Assembly (NCBI GenBank): GCA_016929805.1
Contig: JAFGIB010000433.1
Coordinates: 1 to 50,529, forward strand
DNA: 50,529 nt
Direction of reading: 5' to 3'
Source of the DNA: Deltaproteobacteria bacterium
Lineage (GTDB): Bacteria > Myxococcota_A > Polyangia > Polyangiales > JAFGIB01
The translations under genes were made by a program, and so were the position numbers. This document shows positions 37,215 through 46,625 of the stretch, piece after piece. The notes under the pieces were generated by a model. The model had not been told where the DNA came from. It saw nothing but the letters and a program-made list of their open reading frames with translations, and made no database searches. Every line of letters starts with the position of its first letter. Positions within the stretch are counted from its first letter, which is position 1.

Positions 37215-38269
37215 AACGAATCCGGTTGAGATCCCTGAATCAGCATCGCGTCTCCGTAGCTAAAGAAACGATAACCCGCCTCGACCGCCGCGGCGTAGCT
37301 GTTTTTTATCAACTCAATACCGGCGAATGCCATGACCATCGCGAGCAAGGTGGATCGGGGTAGATGAAAGTTGGTCAATAGCGCGTCGACAACCTGAAAG
37401 CGATAGGGAGGATATATGAACAAGGAAGTCTGCCGCGTGCCCGCGTGAAAGGCGTTGTCCGGACGACAAGCGCTCTCTAGAACGCGCACTACCGTCGTAC
37501 CCACCGCCAGCACCTGCCGTCCGGACTTCTTAGCGCGCCGGACGGCCTCGAAAGTTTCGGCGGGGATCTCGAAGCGTTCGCTATGCATGGTGTGCTCGCT
37601 CAGCTCTGCTGAGCGAATCGGCGTAAATGTCCCCGGTCCTACGTGCAAGGTGAGAAATGCGAATTCACAACCCCGAGACTCGAGCTCGACCATTAACTCT
37701 TTGCTCAGGTGTAGCCCCGCGGTCGGCGCCGCGACCGCTCCGGCGTTCCTCGCGTAAATGGTTTGATAGCGCTCGCTATCCCGAGATGTCGGCGGGCGGC
37801 GAATATAGGGCGGAAGGGGTACCGTTGCACAACGCGATAGCACGGCTTCGACCGGCTGCCGCGCGCACAGACAAAGCAGAAACCGCCCGGGCCCTTCCCG
37901 TCGTTCCACCGTAATCTGCAGCTCTCCGTCAGCCACTTCAAAACGAGCCGCCGGCCGTACTCCCTTGGAGGCCCTGCTCATGGCAAGCCACATCTCCCGA
38001 GATGAAGGTCGCGAAACGCGCTCGAGTAGCAAGAATTCCACGCGCCCTCCGCTGGCTTTGCGAGCGAAGATGCGCGCGGGAATCACCCGGGTATCGTTAA
38101 GAACGATCAGCGACGGAGCGATCAAGCGAGGTAGCTCTCGAATCAAGCGGTGTTGATACGTTGCTTCAGCTCGGTCGAGAAAAAGAAGCCTGGACGCGTC
38201 GCGCTCCGTCAACGGCTCCTGAGCGATTAGCTCCCGAGGAAGCGAATAATCCAGATCTACGGTCTGCAC
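37211..38269 (-). CDS. queA: S-adenosylmethionine:tRNA ribosyltransferase-isomerase
   Basis: The 352-residue enzyme transfers and rearranges the ribosyl part of S-adenosylmethionine onto preQ1 in tRNA, giving epoxyqueuosine. Family phrases are DYSLPRELIAQEPLTERDASRLL, LIVLNDTRVIPARIFARK, APTAGLHLSKELM, LHVGPGTFTPI and TNFHLPRSTLLAMVMAFAG. SYGDAMLI lies near the end. It forms a translationally coupled pair with tgt, the usual queuosine arrangement. It begins about 40 bases after the stop of the upstream zinc-ribbon gene. Confidence 0.96.
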   Translation of the reverse strand: MQTVDLDYSLPRELIAQEPLTERDASRLLFLDRAEATYQHRLIRELPRLIAPSLIVLNDTRVIPARIFARKASGGRVEFLLLERVSRPSSREMWLAMSRASKGVRPAARFEVADGELQITVERREGPGRFLLCLCARQPVEAVLSRCATVPLPPYIRRPPTSRDSERYQTIYARNAGAVAAPTAGLHLSKELMVELESRGCEFAFLTLHVGPGTFTPIRSAELSEHTMHSERFEIPAETFEAVRRAKKSGRQVLAVGTTVVRVLESACRPDNAFHAGTRQTSLFIYPPYRFQVVDALLTNFHLPRSTLLAMVMAFAGIELIKNSYAAAVEAGYRFFSYGDAMLIQGSQPDSL

Positions 38270-38310
38270 GGTTCAATTTCGGATTGAGCTGCGGGGTATC
38301 GGCGGTTGCT

Positions 38311-40326
38311 CTAACGCTCGGCGGGTAAAATAAAAGCGGCCGCGACCTTTGGTACCGTCACGACTTGACCGTTCTCCGAGCGGAATTGTTGTTCACCCTC
38401 TATCACGCCCAAAACGCGAATCCAACTATTGACGACGATGTCCGTGGCCGCCGGATAAGTAACCCAAAGGGAACATCGCGTGCCGCTCGGGCACTCGCGG
38501 ACCAAGACCTGTAAGACGCTTTTGCCTTCCTGGACATTGACATTGTACACCCGCGCGACCATCTCCACCTTCTGACCGCTATAAATCGACGGGTTCTGAG
38601 AGATTCGAGCGAAAGTTAATTTCGAATCCGCTTTAAAGCTTTCCGCTTCCTCGCGCAGATCCTTCACCCGTTTAATCACAAGCGTTCGAGCTTGAGGCGC
38701 CTTGCCCGGTTCGCGCGCGATCAAACGAGGCTTATAGGTACCGGGGTTCGGCATCGGAAATTGATATAGAAAGCGCGCCGCTCGAAGCGCTATCTCTTTA
38801 CCGTCAATCGTTACCAGCGCGTTGGGAGCGACCGCGCCGGCGATTTCGATCGACGCCTTGTCGGTTATCGCCTCGCTACCCGGACGGTCGATCTGCATGG
38901 TCGCGACCGGAACCTTGGTGCGAATCTCGTCAACAACCGCTTCCGCGTCAGGAGGCTGTACGCGATAACGAACGACCTTTTCGATAATTCCCGAGGTCGA
39001 CGCGCTCGCGGCGTCGATGGGAAAGCGGCGCACACCCCTACCCTTCGCGTCAAGCTCGAGCTCCTCCCCATCCAAGGTCACGCGAGTACCGGGATGCGCG
39101 TCTACGATCACGTCAATCGCGGGCGGATCGGTCTGCAAGGCGGACTTATCGACTCTGATCCGAAAATCAACGTCCAGCACTATCTTGGCGGCTTCCACCT
39201 TACCTTTTGGATCGATGTAGTCCACCAACACCATGTTACTGCCCACTCGAAGCGAATCCGGAGCCAAACGAAAAGTCGCTCTGCCCGCGACTAGGCTCTG
39301 CTCCTGTCCGCCGAAACGGATCTTGGAGCCATTCGCGGCTCCGGGTACATCGAATTGCATCCCCTCGCCTTCATCGAGACTCACCACTCGCGCTTGTACT
39401 TTGGATTTCCTCTCCTGTAGATACAGGTAACCGGCCGCGGCGGAAACCGCTAGAACCAAAGCAACGACAAACAGCGTCGTTATCGGTCTTGCGCCGCTCT
39501 TTCTCGCGTGTTTTTTCCTTTTATGTTCGTATTCCGACCGAAGAGGAGACGGCGTTCGCTCCGGCCGCGATTTTGCGGCCGGCGTTTGAGCGACGCCCAA
39601 CATCGTACGGCCGGTATCGGGAGGCGGAACGCTGGGGACCTTTTCGGCGGTCGTATCCGGTTTCAGAACGCTTTCAGGTTCGTCCGGCCGCTGTTCGCTT
39701 TCTCGCGGGCTCGGTTGTTGTAGGTCGAGACCGTCCGCCGCCGGAAGACCCAACACGGTTCCTCCAGACGAGACCGCGGGCGTCGGTTTCGCTCGCTTTG
39801 ATTCAATAGCGGGAATAGTCCCGGGCGCGATACCGATCATTGTTTTTGCATAACCAGACTCCTTGCGGCTCGGATCGCTCACGGCCTCACTCGGGGTATC
39901 CTCGGCGGGTTGCTCCGGTGGGATCGACGGTTCCGTTTTCTCTAGTTGATCCTTTCTAGCGGCGGCTCCCATTTTTGTCGTTCCGGCAATCGGCTCGAAT
40001 TGCGAGGGAATGCCTATCATGGTCTTTCCTCGCTCGGGACGTTGAGAAACGCTTCCCATATGTTCGTCCCGAGAAGGCGTGGAGCGCCCCATCCCCGGCT
40101 CAGTCGGCCGCTGTACGCCAGGGCTCTCGCGCTCCTCCGCGCCCACGTCCGCCAACGGGGATTGAAAACCAACGATCGTCCCCTTAGTAACCGGTTGATT
40201 TCCGAACTTCGGCTCTAATTCGTCTCCATCGACAAGCTTAGTCGGCTTTCCGCACTCGCTACAAAAGCGGATATCCTCATCTAGAATCGTTCCGCAATAC
40301 GGACATGAGATGGTTTTTGACCCCAT
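38311..40326 (-). CDS. Zinc-ribbon membrane protein with repeated TMIG-like motifs and an OB-like C-terminus
   Basis: The 671-residue protein has an N-terminal zinc ribbon (Cys8, Cys11, Cys22, Cys25) and a disordered Pro/Ser/Glu linker. One membrane span (about 283-304) is followed by a periplasmic part with beta-sandwich-like repeats, and a C-terminal stretch (about 575-665) resembling a small OB-fold. The linker carries five short related motifs: TIVGF at 50, TMIGI at 102 and 162, TVLGL at 190 and TMLGV at 241. Repeated Thr-hydrophobic-hydrophobic-Gly motifs next to zinc ribbons occur in myxobacterial proteins. A role as phospho-Thr docking sites is only inference. Overall function is unknown. 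Confidence 0.75.
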   Translation of the reverse strand: MGSKTISCPYCGTILDEDIRFCSECGKPTKLVDGDELEPKFGNQPVTKGTIVGFQSPLADVGAEERESPGVQRPTEPGMGRSTPSRDEHMGSVSQRPERGKTMIGIPSQFEPIAGTTKMGAAARKDQLEKTEPSIPPEQPAEDTPSEAVSDPSRKESGYAKTMIGIAPGTIPAIESKRAKPTPAVSSGGTVLGLPAADGLDLQQPSPRESEQRPDEPESVLKPDTTAEKVPSVPPPDTGRTMLGVAQTPAAKSRPERTPSPLRSEYEHKRKKHARKSGARPITTLFVVALVLAVSAAAGYLYLQERKSKVQARVVSLDEGEGMQFDVPGAANGSKIRFGGQEQSLVAGRATFRLAPDSLRVGSNMVLVDYIDPKGKVEAAKIVLDVDFRIRVDKSALQTDPPAIDVIVDAHPGTRVTLDGEELELDAKGRGVRRFPIDAASASTSGIIEKVVRYRVQPPDAEAVVDEIRTKVPVATMQIDRPGSEAITDKASIEIAGAVAPNALVTIDGKEIALRAARFLYQFPMPNPGTYKPRLIAREPGKAPQARTLVIKRVKDLREEAESFKADSKLTFARISQNPSIYSGQKVEMVARVYNVNVQEGKSVLQVLVRECPSGTRCSLWVTYPAATDIVVNSWIRVLGVIEGEQQFRSENGQVVTVPKVAAAFILPAER

Positions 40327-40392
40327 AGCTCGAATACTCTAACAAATTTTAAAAAAAAGTAAGCGTTCAGGCCTCAAACAAGATGTTGGCCG

Positions 40393-40436
40393 ATTCGCCG
40401 GCAAAACCGAGCGCGCCCGCAGGGCAGGCGAGGATG
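40393..40436. repeat. Dispersed repeat family A, copy 3 (inverted fragment)
   Basis: These 44 bases are the near-perfect reverse complement of 89-132, including GCAAAACCGAGCGCGCCCGC. They lie in the 138-base spacer between dapB and the zinc-ribbon gene. Only the GC-rich core is present. Confidence 0.75.
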
Positions 40437-40464
40437 ATGATAAAATCACCTTTTTTTAGCCTAG

Positions 40465-41277
40465 TTAGCGATTCAGATCCAAAACATCGGCCATGGAGTA
40501 ACGGCCGGGCTTTTTGCCTACCACCCAATACGCCGCGCGGATTACACCGCGAGCGAATATCTCTCTCGAATGCGCGCGATGGGTAATCTCAAGGCGCTCG
40601 CCCGGGCCGGCTAGTATCAGGGTATGCTCTCCAACCACGTCGCCTCCGCGTAAAGCAAGTACCCCGATCTGCTTATCGGTTCGGGCGCCGACTTCTCCGT
40701 TTCTACCAAAAACAGAGTTTTTCTTCGGATCGACGCCTCGCGCGTTTGCGACCGACTCGAGCAAACGAAGCGCCGTTCCGCTGGGTGCATCCACCTTCTT
40801 GCGGTGATGCATCTCGACGATTTCAATATCGAAATCCGGTCCTAAAAGCTCTGTTGCGCGCGCCGCCAGGTGTAACAAAACGTGTACCCCTACGCTAAAG
40901 TTCGGAGCGATGACGACCGGTGCGACCGCGGCTAACTCATCGATCGCTCGCTCGCAGGCGGCGTCCAGCCCGGTTGTACCGATGACCACCGGGATCCCTC
41001 TGCTAGCGCAAGCGGAGGCTAACGCGCGCGTCGATTGGGGTTGCGTGAAATCGATTACAACCTCGGCATTCGTCAAAGCTTGCTCTAAAGAGTCAGTAAC
41101 AACGACACCGGCTTTCTCAGAACGACCGATAAGCGTTCCGATATCTTGACCGCGCTGCGCACAACCCTCTTTTTCGATCGCGGAAACCAACCGCGCTCGC
41201 TCATCATCCAAAACGAGACTCAGGACCGCTCGGCCCATACGCCCGAGCGCGCCATGGATAGCGATCTGACAAGTCAC
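40465..41277 (-). CDS. dapB: 4-hydroxy-tetrahydrodipicolinate reductase
   Basis: The 270-residue enzyme reduces hydroxy-tetrahydrodipicolinate with NAD(P)H in the diaminopimelate/lysine pathway. The Gly-rich nucleotide motif GALGRMGRAV is at 9-18. VVIDFTQPQST, VIGTTGL, the EMHHRKKVDAPSGTA signature (155-169) and PNFSVGV are present. It starts with GTG and overlaps the end of dapA by 4 bases (GTGA), so it is translationally coupled. All family residues appear intact. Confidence 0.96.
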   Translation of the reverse strand: MTCQIAIHGALGRMGRAVLSLVLDDERARLVSAIEKEGCAQRGQDIGTLIGRSEKAGVVVTDSLEQALTNAEVVIDFTQPQSTRALASACASRGIPVVIGTTGLDAACERAIDELAAVAPVVIAPNFSVGVHVLLHLAARATELLGPDFDIEIVEMHHRKKVDAPSGTALRLLESVANARGVDPKKNSVFGRNGEVGARTDKQIGVLALRGGDVVGEHTLILAGPGERLEITHRAHSREIFARGVIRAAYWVVGKKPGRYSMADVLDLNR

Positions 41278-42149
41278 CGACTAACCACCATTTCTATCGC
41301 GGCCCGGATCTTTTCCTGTGACGCGTCGCTCGGCATCACCAGGGGTAAACGGATCTCGGGCGCGATGCGACCGAGCATCGCGAGCGCCGCCTTAACCGGT
41401 GCGGGATTAGTCTCCACAAACATCGCTTGGTGAAAGCGTAAAAGCGACTGATGCAGATCGAGGGCGGCCGCGATATCGCCGTCTCGGAACATATGCACGA
41501 CGCTTACCACTTGACTCGGAATCACGTTGGCGGAAACGCTGATAACGCCTTTGCCTCCAACCGCCATGATCGCTAAGGCCAGGGCGTCATCTCCGGCCAA
41601 CACCGCGAAGCGGCCGGCGAAAGTCGCCACGATTTCTTGACTGCGCAGAACGTTACCCGTGGCCTCTTTGATAGCCACAATGTTCGCGATGCCCGCGAGC
41701 CTTTCCAAGGTCTCAAGCGAGATGTCGACGCAAGTTCGACCCGGAATGTTGTACAGTACCAACGGCAAAGAAGCTTCCAAGGCAATCGTCTTAAAGTGCG
41801 CGAACAACCCCTCTTGCGTCGGCTTGTTGTAGTATGGCGACACGATCATAACGCCATCGGCCTTTGCCTCGCGGGCGATTTTAGCGAGCTCGAGGGAATG
41901 CTCGGTCGAAGCGGTGCCCGCGCCGGCGACTACCGGGACTCTGCCGCCGGTCTGTTCAACCACGGCTCGAACCACATCGCGGTACTCGCGATCGCTAAGA
42001 TTGATGCTCTCCCCGGTGGAACCGCACGGGACCAAACCGTCTATCCCGGCTTGAATCTGCACCTCCACCAATTCGCGAAGCGCCGCGATATCGACCTGAC
42101 CTCCGCGAAACGGGGTAACCAATGCTGTAAGGGCTCCTGTAAACATCAT
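41274..42149 (-). CDS. dapA: 4-hydroxy-tetrahydrodipicolinate synthase
   Basis: The 291-residue aldolase condenses pyruvate with aspartate semialdehyde, the first committed step of lysine/diaminopimelate synthesis. The Schiff-base Lys161 lies in NIVAIKEATG, Tyr133 in YNIPGRT, and the substrate loop is GSTGE (43-47) rather than the commoner GTTGE. AGG lies a few bases before the ATG. It is preceded by an Lrp-type regulator gene (65-base gap) and followed by dapB with overlap. Confidence 0.96.
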   Translation of the reverse strand: MMFTGALTALVTPFRGGQVDIAALRELVEVQIQAGIDGLVPCGSTGESINLSDREYRDVVRAVVEQTGGRVPVVAGAGTASTEHSLELAKIAREAKADGVMIVSPYYNKPTQEGLFAHFKTIALEASLPLVLYNIPGRTCVDISLETLERLAGIANIVAIKEATGNVLRSQEIVATFAGRFAVLAGDDALALAIMAVGGKGVISVSANVIPSQVVSVVHMFRDGDIAAALDLHQSLLRFHQAMFVETNPAPVKAALAMLGRIAPEIRLPLVMPSDASQEKIRAAIEMVVSR

Positions 42150-42214
42150 TATTAATAAACCTCCACGTGACTCGAAACAGCGGCGTCGCCCGGCTCGTTG
42201 AGATGGGAAATCGG

Positions 42215-42685
42215 CTAGACGCTGAGCAGCGCGCGTTCAAAAGGTGTCGAAAATACCACGCTCGTATGCGTTTGAGTAATGCCGGGAATCGATCGCAAAC
42301 GTCTGATGAGCATCTCCAAGGTCTCGGTGTTATGGGTCTTAACCTTTAGTAAGAAATTGTGTTCTCCTGTTACGTGGTGGCATTCTAGGATATCTTCGAG
42401 CGCCGAAATCTGCTGTGCGATATCGTCGGTCGCGTCAAGGCGATCAATGGTGACGCCGATAAACGCCGTAATGTCAATACCGAGACGACGCGCGTCCAAA
42501 GACGCGTAATAACCTTTGATGAACCCTTCGCTTTCCAACCGTCGAATTCGCTCCACCACCGAAGGCGCCGAAAGGCCCACCTGCTCGCCGAGTTTAGCCA
42601 GCGGCATCTTACAGTCCGACTGAAGAAGCTTCAGGATCTGTCGATCGATCCTATCTAGTCCGATATCATCTCGCTTGGGTTTCAT
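42215..42685 (-). CDS. Lrp/AsnC-family transcriptional regulator
   Basis: The 156-residue protein has an N-terminal winged helix-turn-helix: LDRIDRQILKLLQSD, then LAKLGEQVGLSAPSVVERIRRLE. The C-terminal ligand-sensing RAM domain includes HHVTGEHNFLLKVK. Members of this family sense amino acids and often control neighbouring amino-acid genes. It stands directly upstream of dapA-dapB on the same strand, so control of lysine synthesis is a reasonable inference but not proven. A few hundred bases away is pyrD, also on this strand. Confidence 0.92.
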   Translation of the reverse strand: MKPKRDDIGLDRIDRQILKLLQSDCKMPLAKLGEQVGLSAPSVVERIRRLESEGFIKGYYASLDARRLGIDITAFIGVTIDRLDATDDIAQQISALEDILECHHVTGEHNFLLKVKTHNTETLEMLIRRLRSIPGITQTHTSVVFSTPFERALLSV

Positions 42686-42771
42686 TAGGCCAACCAGCTA
42701 AATCAGCTAAATACTAAAGGCATACCAAGGATTGTCAATACGAATGACGCCTCCTGTAATTGAGGCCCGGT

Positions 42772-43881
42772 CTATTTGATCGACGCTTCGATCCCAACGG
42801 CTTGGGAGATATTTCGCATCCCCGAAGAGCGCACGCGGCGCGCGAGCTGCCTTGCCAAATGGTAGGGTAAAAGCGGTCCTTCGTATACCAAGGCGGTATA
42901 GATTTGAACCAGCGTTGCTCCTGCCGCGATCCATTCCCACACGTCCTCGACACTAGCGATACCCCCCGCTCCGATTATCACAAGCCGGTCGCCGACTCGC
43001 GCCCTCAGCCTTCTAAGCACCTCAAAAGCGCGGGATTTCAACGGCGCGCCGGAAAGGCCTCCGACGCCGCAGCGACTTATCGTATTGGCATCCGATACCA
43101 AACCCTCTCTACTCACGGTCGTGTTGCCCGCGATAATTCCGTCGAGCTTCAGCTCCAGCGCGAGATCCGCAACGGCATCGATATCCTGGTTCGACAAATC
43201 AGGCGCGATCTTAACCAGCAACGGTATTCGGCGCTCCGCGCGAAGAGAAAGCCGCGTAATAAGCGCTTGAATAGCGGTCAGCAAGGGTCGCAAACGTTCT
43301 ATCTGCTGTAGATCGCGCAGCCCGGGTGTGTTGGGCGAGCTCACGTTAATAACGAGATAATCCGCGCAGGGAATCAACCGAGCCGCGCTCTGCAAATAGT
43401 CCTCGACCGTTTTGTCATCGGGTACGGCTCTTGTCTTTCCGATGTTGATTCCGACCACGGTGCGCCTCTGCCTCTTTCCGCGCAATCGTCTCTCGGCATC
43501 GTCCGCTCCCCGGTTATTAAAACCCATTCGATTGATTAAAGCGCGATCGTCGGGAAGCCGAAACAACCGCGGTCTGGGATTTCCGCTCTGTGGCTGCGCG
43601 GTCAACGTGCCGACCTCTACAAAACCGAATCCGAGAGCGCCAAAGAGTTCGTACGCTTCTGCATCCTTATCCATCCCCGCCGCCAAACCTATAGGGCTCG
43701 GAAGGTCCAGCCCGAAAACACGAACGGCGATCGTACTGTCCCTTGTAACCAATAAATACCTTAACAATTTGGTTAGTCCAGGAATCGCGCCGAGAAGCAT
43801 AAGCGACCGCGTAACCATACGATGCGCGGTTTCAGCCGGAAAAGCGAAGAGCAGCGGTCGAACTATTTTGCGATAGAACAT
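42772..43881 (-). CDS. pyrD: Dihydroorotate dehydrogenase (quinone), class 2
   Basis: The 369-residue FMN enzyme oxidises dihydroorotate to orotate in pyrimidine synthesis and passes electrons to membrane quinone. The class 2 N-terminal extension (YRKIVRPLLFAFPAETAHRM), which inserts into the membrane, is present. So are GLAAGMDKDAEA, the INRMGFNN segment, the catalytic-Ser motif NVSSPNTPGLR (about 179-189) and VKIAPDLS. GAGGIAS and phosphate-binding residues lie near the C-terminus. The membrane-bound class fits a respiring organism. Confidence 0.95.
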   Translation of the reverse strand: MFYRKIVRPLLFAFPAETAHRMVTRSLMLLGAIPGLTKLLRYLLVTRDSTIAVRVFGLDLPSPIGLAAGMDKDAEAYELFGALGFGFVEVGTLTAQPQSGNPRPRLFRLPDDRALINRMGFNNRGADDAERRLRGKRQRRTVVGINIGKTRAVPDDKTVEDYLQSAARLIPCADYLVINVSSPNTPGLRDLQQIERLRPLLTAIQALITRLSLRAERRIPLLVKIAPDLSNQDIDAVADLALELKLDGIIAGNTTVSREGLVSDANTISRCGVGGLSGAPLKSRAFEVLRRLRARVGDRLVIIGAGGIASVEDVWEWIAAGATLVQIYTALVYEGPLLPYHLARQLARRVRSSGMRNISQAVGIEASIK

Positions 43882-44026
43882 CCGAATATCTAAATCGGTT
43901 GCATAGCTCGACGAAAAGAGAAAAGCGAGACAAAAGGGCCGGCGGTCTTCTCGCGTTTGTCGCGAGACCCCCGTCGACCGAACGACCCGGCCGGCTCGGT
44001 CTTCTACACGTTCGATAGGTGCCTGT

Positions 44027-44761
44027 TTGCCATTCCTCCGTGCTCGCGCGCGACCAACAGCTTATAAACAAAGCGCGAGGCTGATTATCTGTAGACGCGG
44101 AAGAACCCCTCGGTTTACGATACTCGGAACTTCTACCGGTTACTGCAATCGGGAGGCGACGAGGGATCTCGGTTATTGTTTAAAACACGGATGGAAGGTA
44201 TTCACCAAAGACCCCGTTCCTCTTCTCGTGGGAACTCTTTTGCTCATCGTCGCGGCTTCGGCTTTTTTATTACTGACAGCGGTTCTTCCCGTCCCGATCA
44301 ACCTTCTTGCGAGCTTGCTGTGTTTTGGTTTTCTCATCGGCGGTACCGCGGTAATGGCGATCAAGGCGATTCGGGGAGAACCCGTCGAAATTCAAGACGC
44401 TTTTAAGCCCTTCGTCGACCGTCCAGGCGATTATCTGATAGTGGGTCTGGCCATGCAGTCCGGCGTTGTCGTTTGCGTGGTCGGTATTATCGCGACCTGT
44501 TTCATTTTTTTCTTCGCACCAGTGCTAGTAGCTCAAGGCGCCGACTATCGGGGCGCGTTGAGAAACGCAAAGGATATCTCCCTCGCCCATTTGGGAGAGG
44601 TTTTGGCGCTTTTACTCATCGTCGCGCTGATCAACATCGCAGGCGCGTTGGTCTTCGGAATTGGTTTGTTTGTTACGCTTCCCGTAACCTATATCGCGGT
44701 AGTCGAGGCGTATGAGCAGCTTCGAAAGCAGAGCTCCGATATCGTGGCAAAGCCGGAATAG
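44027..44761 (+). CDS. Integral membrane protein (DUF975/DUF2189-like)
   Basis: The convincing part runs from about GYCLKHGWKVFTKDPVPLLVG onward. It has five to six membrane spans and the arrangement GADYRGALRNAKDISLAHLGE followed by LLIVALINIAGALVFGIG and TLPVTYIAVVEAYEQL, typical of small bacterial DUF975/DUF2189-like membrane proteins. Function is unknown. The start is uncertain. The listed position is a TTG, and the first 40 or so residues are Arg-rich and unlike the family. A GGGAGG at about 44151-44156 hints that translation begins near 44165, but no standard start codon is in frame there. Confidence 0.65.
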   Translation: MPFLRARARPTAYKQSARLIICRRGRTPRFTILGTSTGYCNREATRDLGYCLKHGWKVFTKDPVPLLVGTLLLIVAASAFLLLTAVLPVPINLLASLLCFGFLIGGTAVMAIKAIRGEPVEIQDAFKPFVDRPGDYLIVGLAMQSGVVVCVVGIIATCFIFFFAPVLVAQGADYRGALRNAKDISLAHLGEVLALLLIVALINIAGALVFGIGLFVTLPVTYIAVVEAYEQLRKQSSDIVAKPE

Positions 44762-45124
44762 CCTCCTCCCACGGCCCTTCTGTGTTTCGCCTACAGAGCA
44801 ATAGGCGACGAATCGTCCGATCGGAAATAGTAGCTTACGAAAAAAACTTTTAGATCGGCTGGTGGAAATTCTTTTGAACCTTACGAGCGCGAAGCTCCTC
44901 GCCGCTCGAACGACAACAGCCGGGGCGGGGATCGGTTTGGCTGCCGACGATTAGATAAAGGAAATCGCGCAGTCTTTGCGCGAAATGGATGCGCACGGTT
45001 TGCGCGCATAGAGACGATGCTTCACTAGGAACGTGTTTAAAAAGGTCCTCGGCTCGTCTTTCGGGCGGGACGGCCCAATCCGCGGCGTCGTTCGCTCCTC
45101 GAAATAGCTCTGCTATTTAAAACT
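44762..45124. other. Gene-free stretch between convergent genes
   Basis: No gene was recognised. A small perfect hairpin, AAATAGC-TCT-GCTATTT at 45102-45118, lies just after the kamA stop on the minus strand. It could serve as a weak terminator, although no T-run follows it. Confidence 0.4.
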
Positions 45125-46576
45125 CTATTCGAGCGACTCAACATGAGGCAGGTCCGCGTATCTCATGGTGCCTAGACCGGCGGCGTGAACAGCTTGATTG
45201 ATTATCATTTTATAATTGGACGGATCTCCCCATAACCGTTTCCCCTCTTCGGGAAGAAGGTAAATCGGATCGAAGTAGAGGTAAGCGGTATCCGGATTAA
45301 CGCAGGGAGAACGATACACGCTGATCCCCGTTATCCTGTCATAGTACTCGAAGGAGTGCACATCCCGCTTCCCGCCTCCCCCGGGAAGATCGATCACGAA
45401 GGTCGGCGTGTTGAAGCCCGCGGTGGCGCCGCGAACGTTCTTCTCTATTTCGAGCGTGGTATGCAAAGCGGTTCTCAAATCTTCCACTCGACTGACGAGA
45501 TCGTGCTGATAGACGTAATAGGGGTGTACATTCAGATAGCCCAAGCGCTTGATCAACAACCGTAAAGTTTCGAAATCGTCGTTGACCCCCCGCAGCAGCA
45601 CGCACTGATTGCGCACCGTCAACCCGTTATCAAACAGGCGGCTCATCGCGCGTTGGGTGACCGTGGTCAACTCCCTTGGATGGGCGAAATGGGTGTGTAG
45701 CGCCACCTCCTTGCGAAGCTTTCTGCCGCGTTCCGCGACACTGGCCAAGTGTCGAAACCAGCGGTCGTCGGTCAGGATCTTCATCGGCATCACGGCTAAC
45801 CCTCGGGTCCCGAGGCGTATGCGACGAACGTGAGGGATTTCTAAAAGCGTTCGACCGATAAAGGAAATGCTTTCGGCAGGTAGATGAAAGAGGTCGCCCC
45901 CGCTGACCACGACATCTTCGATTTCCGGTCGCGAGCGAATATACCGGAAAGCCATCTTCCAGCGGTCAGCCCGGGTCTGCGTGCGAATTTTCTGCACCTT
46001 CTCGCTCTGCGATCCAACGGCATAGCTGCGGGTGCAGAACCGGCAATAGGCGGGACAGCTATGGAGGGCTATAAAAAGCACTCTGTCGGGATAGCGATGA
46101 ATCAAGCCCGCGACCGGCGAATCTCGCTGCTCGCTTAACGAATCCAAACGAACCATCGGATGGTCCGGTATCTGCTCCGAGCCAAGCGGAATAAACTGTC
46201 TGCGGATCGGATCGTGATACGGATCAGCCCAATCGATAAGCGCGAGTAGGTAGGGAGAGACCCTCATGCTCATGGATGCATGCTGAGTTCCAACGACCAC
46301 GTCCGCGTAAAACGACTCCGGCAAAAGGTTACCGAGCACGGCGCAAAGCTGCTTGGGACTGTTAACGGAGTTTCGGCTCTGCCATGAATGGTCGAGGAAC
46401 GTGGCCGCGCTTATGTGGGCAAAAGCGGGGATACATCTCCAAAACTCCCCGTTTACCAACTCTCTATGCGCGGCCGAATCCTGAATATCGAGCAATAGTC
46501 GAGTCGAACTTTCGCAAACGCTATTATCTAGGCAACTACCAGGTCCAGGGTCATCGAGTTGACCTTCTATTTCCAT
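45125..46576 (-). CDS. kamA: Lysine 2,3-aminomutase (KamA family radical SAM, PLP)
   Basis: The 483-residue protein has the radical-SAM cluster motif CPAYCRFC (Cys174, Cys178, Cys181), the VSGGD motif and the PLP-binding Lys403 in DLPGGGGKRD. Lysine 2,3-aminomutase converts L-lysine to beta-lysine. The two Asp residues that hold the lysine side-chain amine in the clostridial enzyme (Asp293 and Asp330 there) have counterparts in Asp359 (VYQHDL) and Asp396 (FVIDLPGG), which favours lysine over glutamate. The full-length N-terminal and C-terminal parts separate it from the shorter EpmB. GGAG precedes the ATG. The usual partner acetyltransferase (AblB) is not here; instead a double ATP-grasp gene is divergent, 171 bases away. 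Confidence 0.88.
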   Translation of the reverse strand: MEIEGQLDDPGPGSCLDNSVCESSTRLLLDIQDSAAHRELVNGEFWRCIPAFAHISAATFLDHSWQSRNSVNSPKQLCAVLGNLLPESFYADVVVGTQHASMSMRVSPYLLALIDWADPYHDPIRRQFIPLGSEQIPDHPMVRLDSLSEQRDSPVAGLIHRYPDRVLFIALHSCPAYCRFCTRSYAVGSQSEKVQKIRTQTRADRWKMAFRYIRSRPEIEDVVVSGGDLFHLPAESISFIGRTLLEIPHVRRIRLGTRGLAVMPMKILTDDRWFRHLASVAERGRKLRKEVALHTHFAHPRELTTVTQRAMSRLFDNGLTVRNQCVLLRGVNDDFETLRLLIKRLGYLNVHPYYVYQHDLVSRVEDLRTALHTTLEIEKNVRGATAGFNTPTFVIDLPGGGGKRDVHSFEYYDRITGISVYRSPCVNPDTAYLYFDPIYLLPEEGKRLWGDPSNYKMIINQAVHAAGLGTMRYADLPHVESLE

Positions 46577-46625
46577 CGTTATGCTCTCCTTCAGTAAGCG
46601 CTAAAAAAAAAATTGTAAGCACAAA

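Noticed and set aside
43949..43967. Hairpin TCTCGCG/CGCGAGA upstream of pyrD
   Set aside because: A short GC-rich stem in the promoter region without a T-run; no function can be argued from it.
45102..45118. Rho-independent terminator for kamA
   Set aside because: The 7-bp stem is AT-rich and not followed by a T-run on the minus strand; mentioned only in the gap note.
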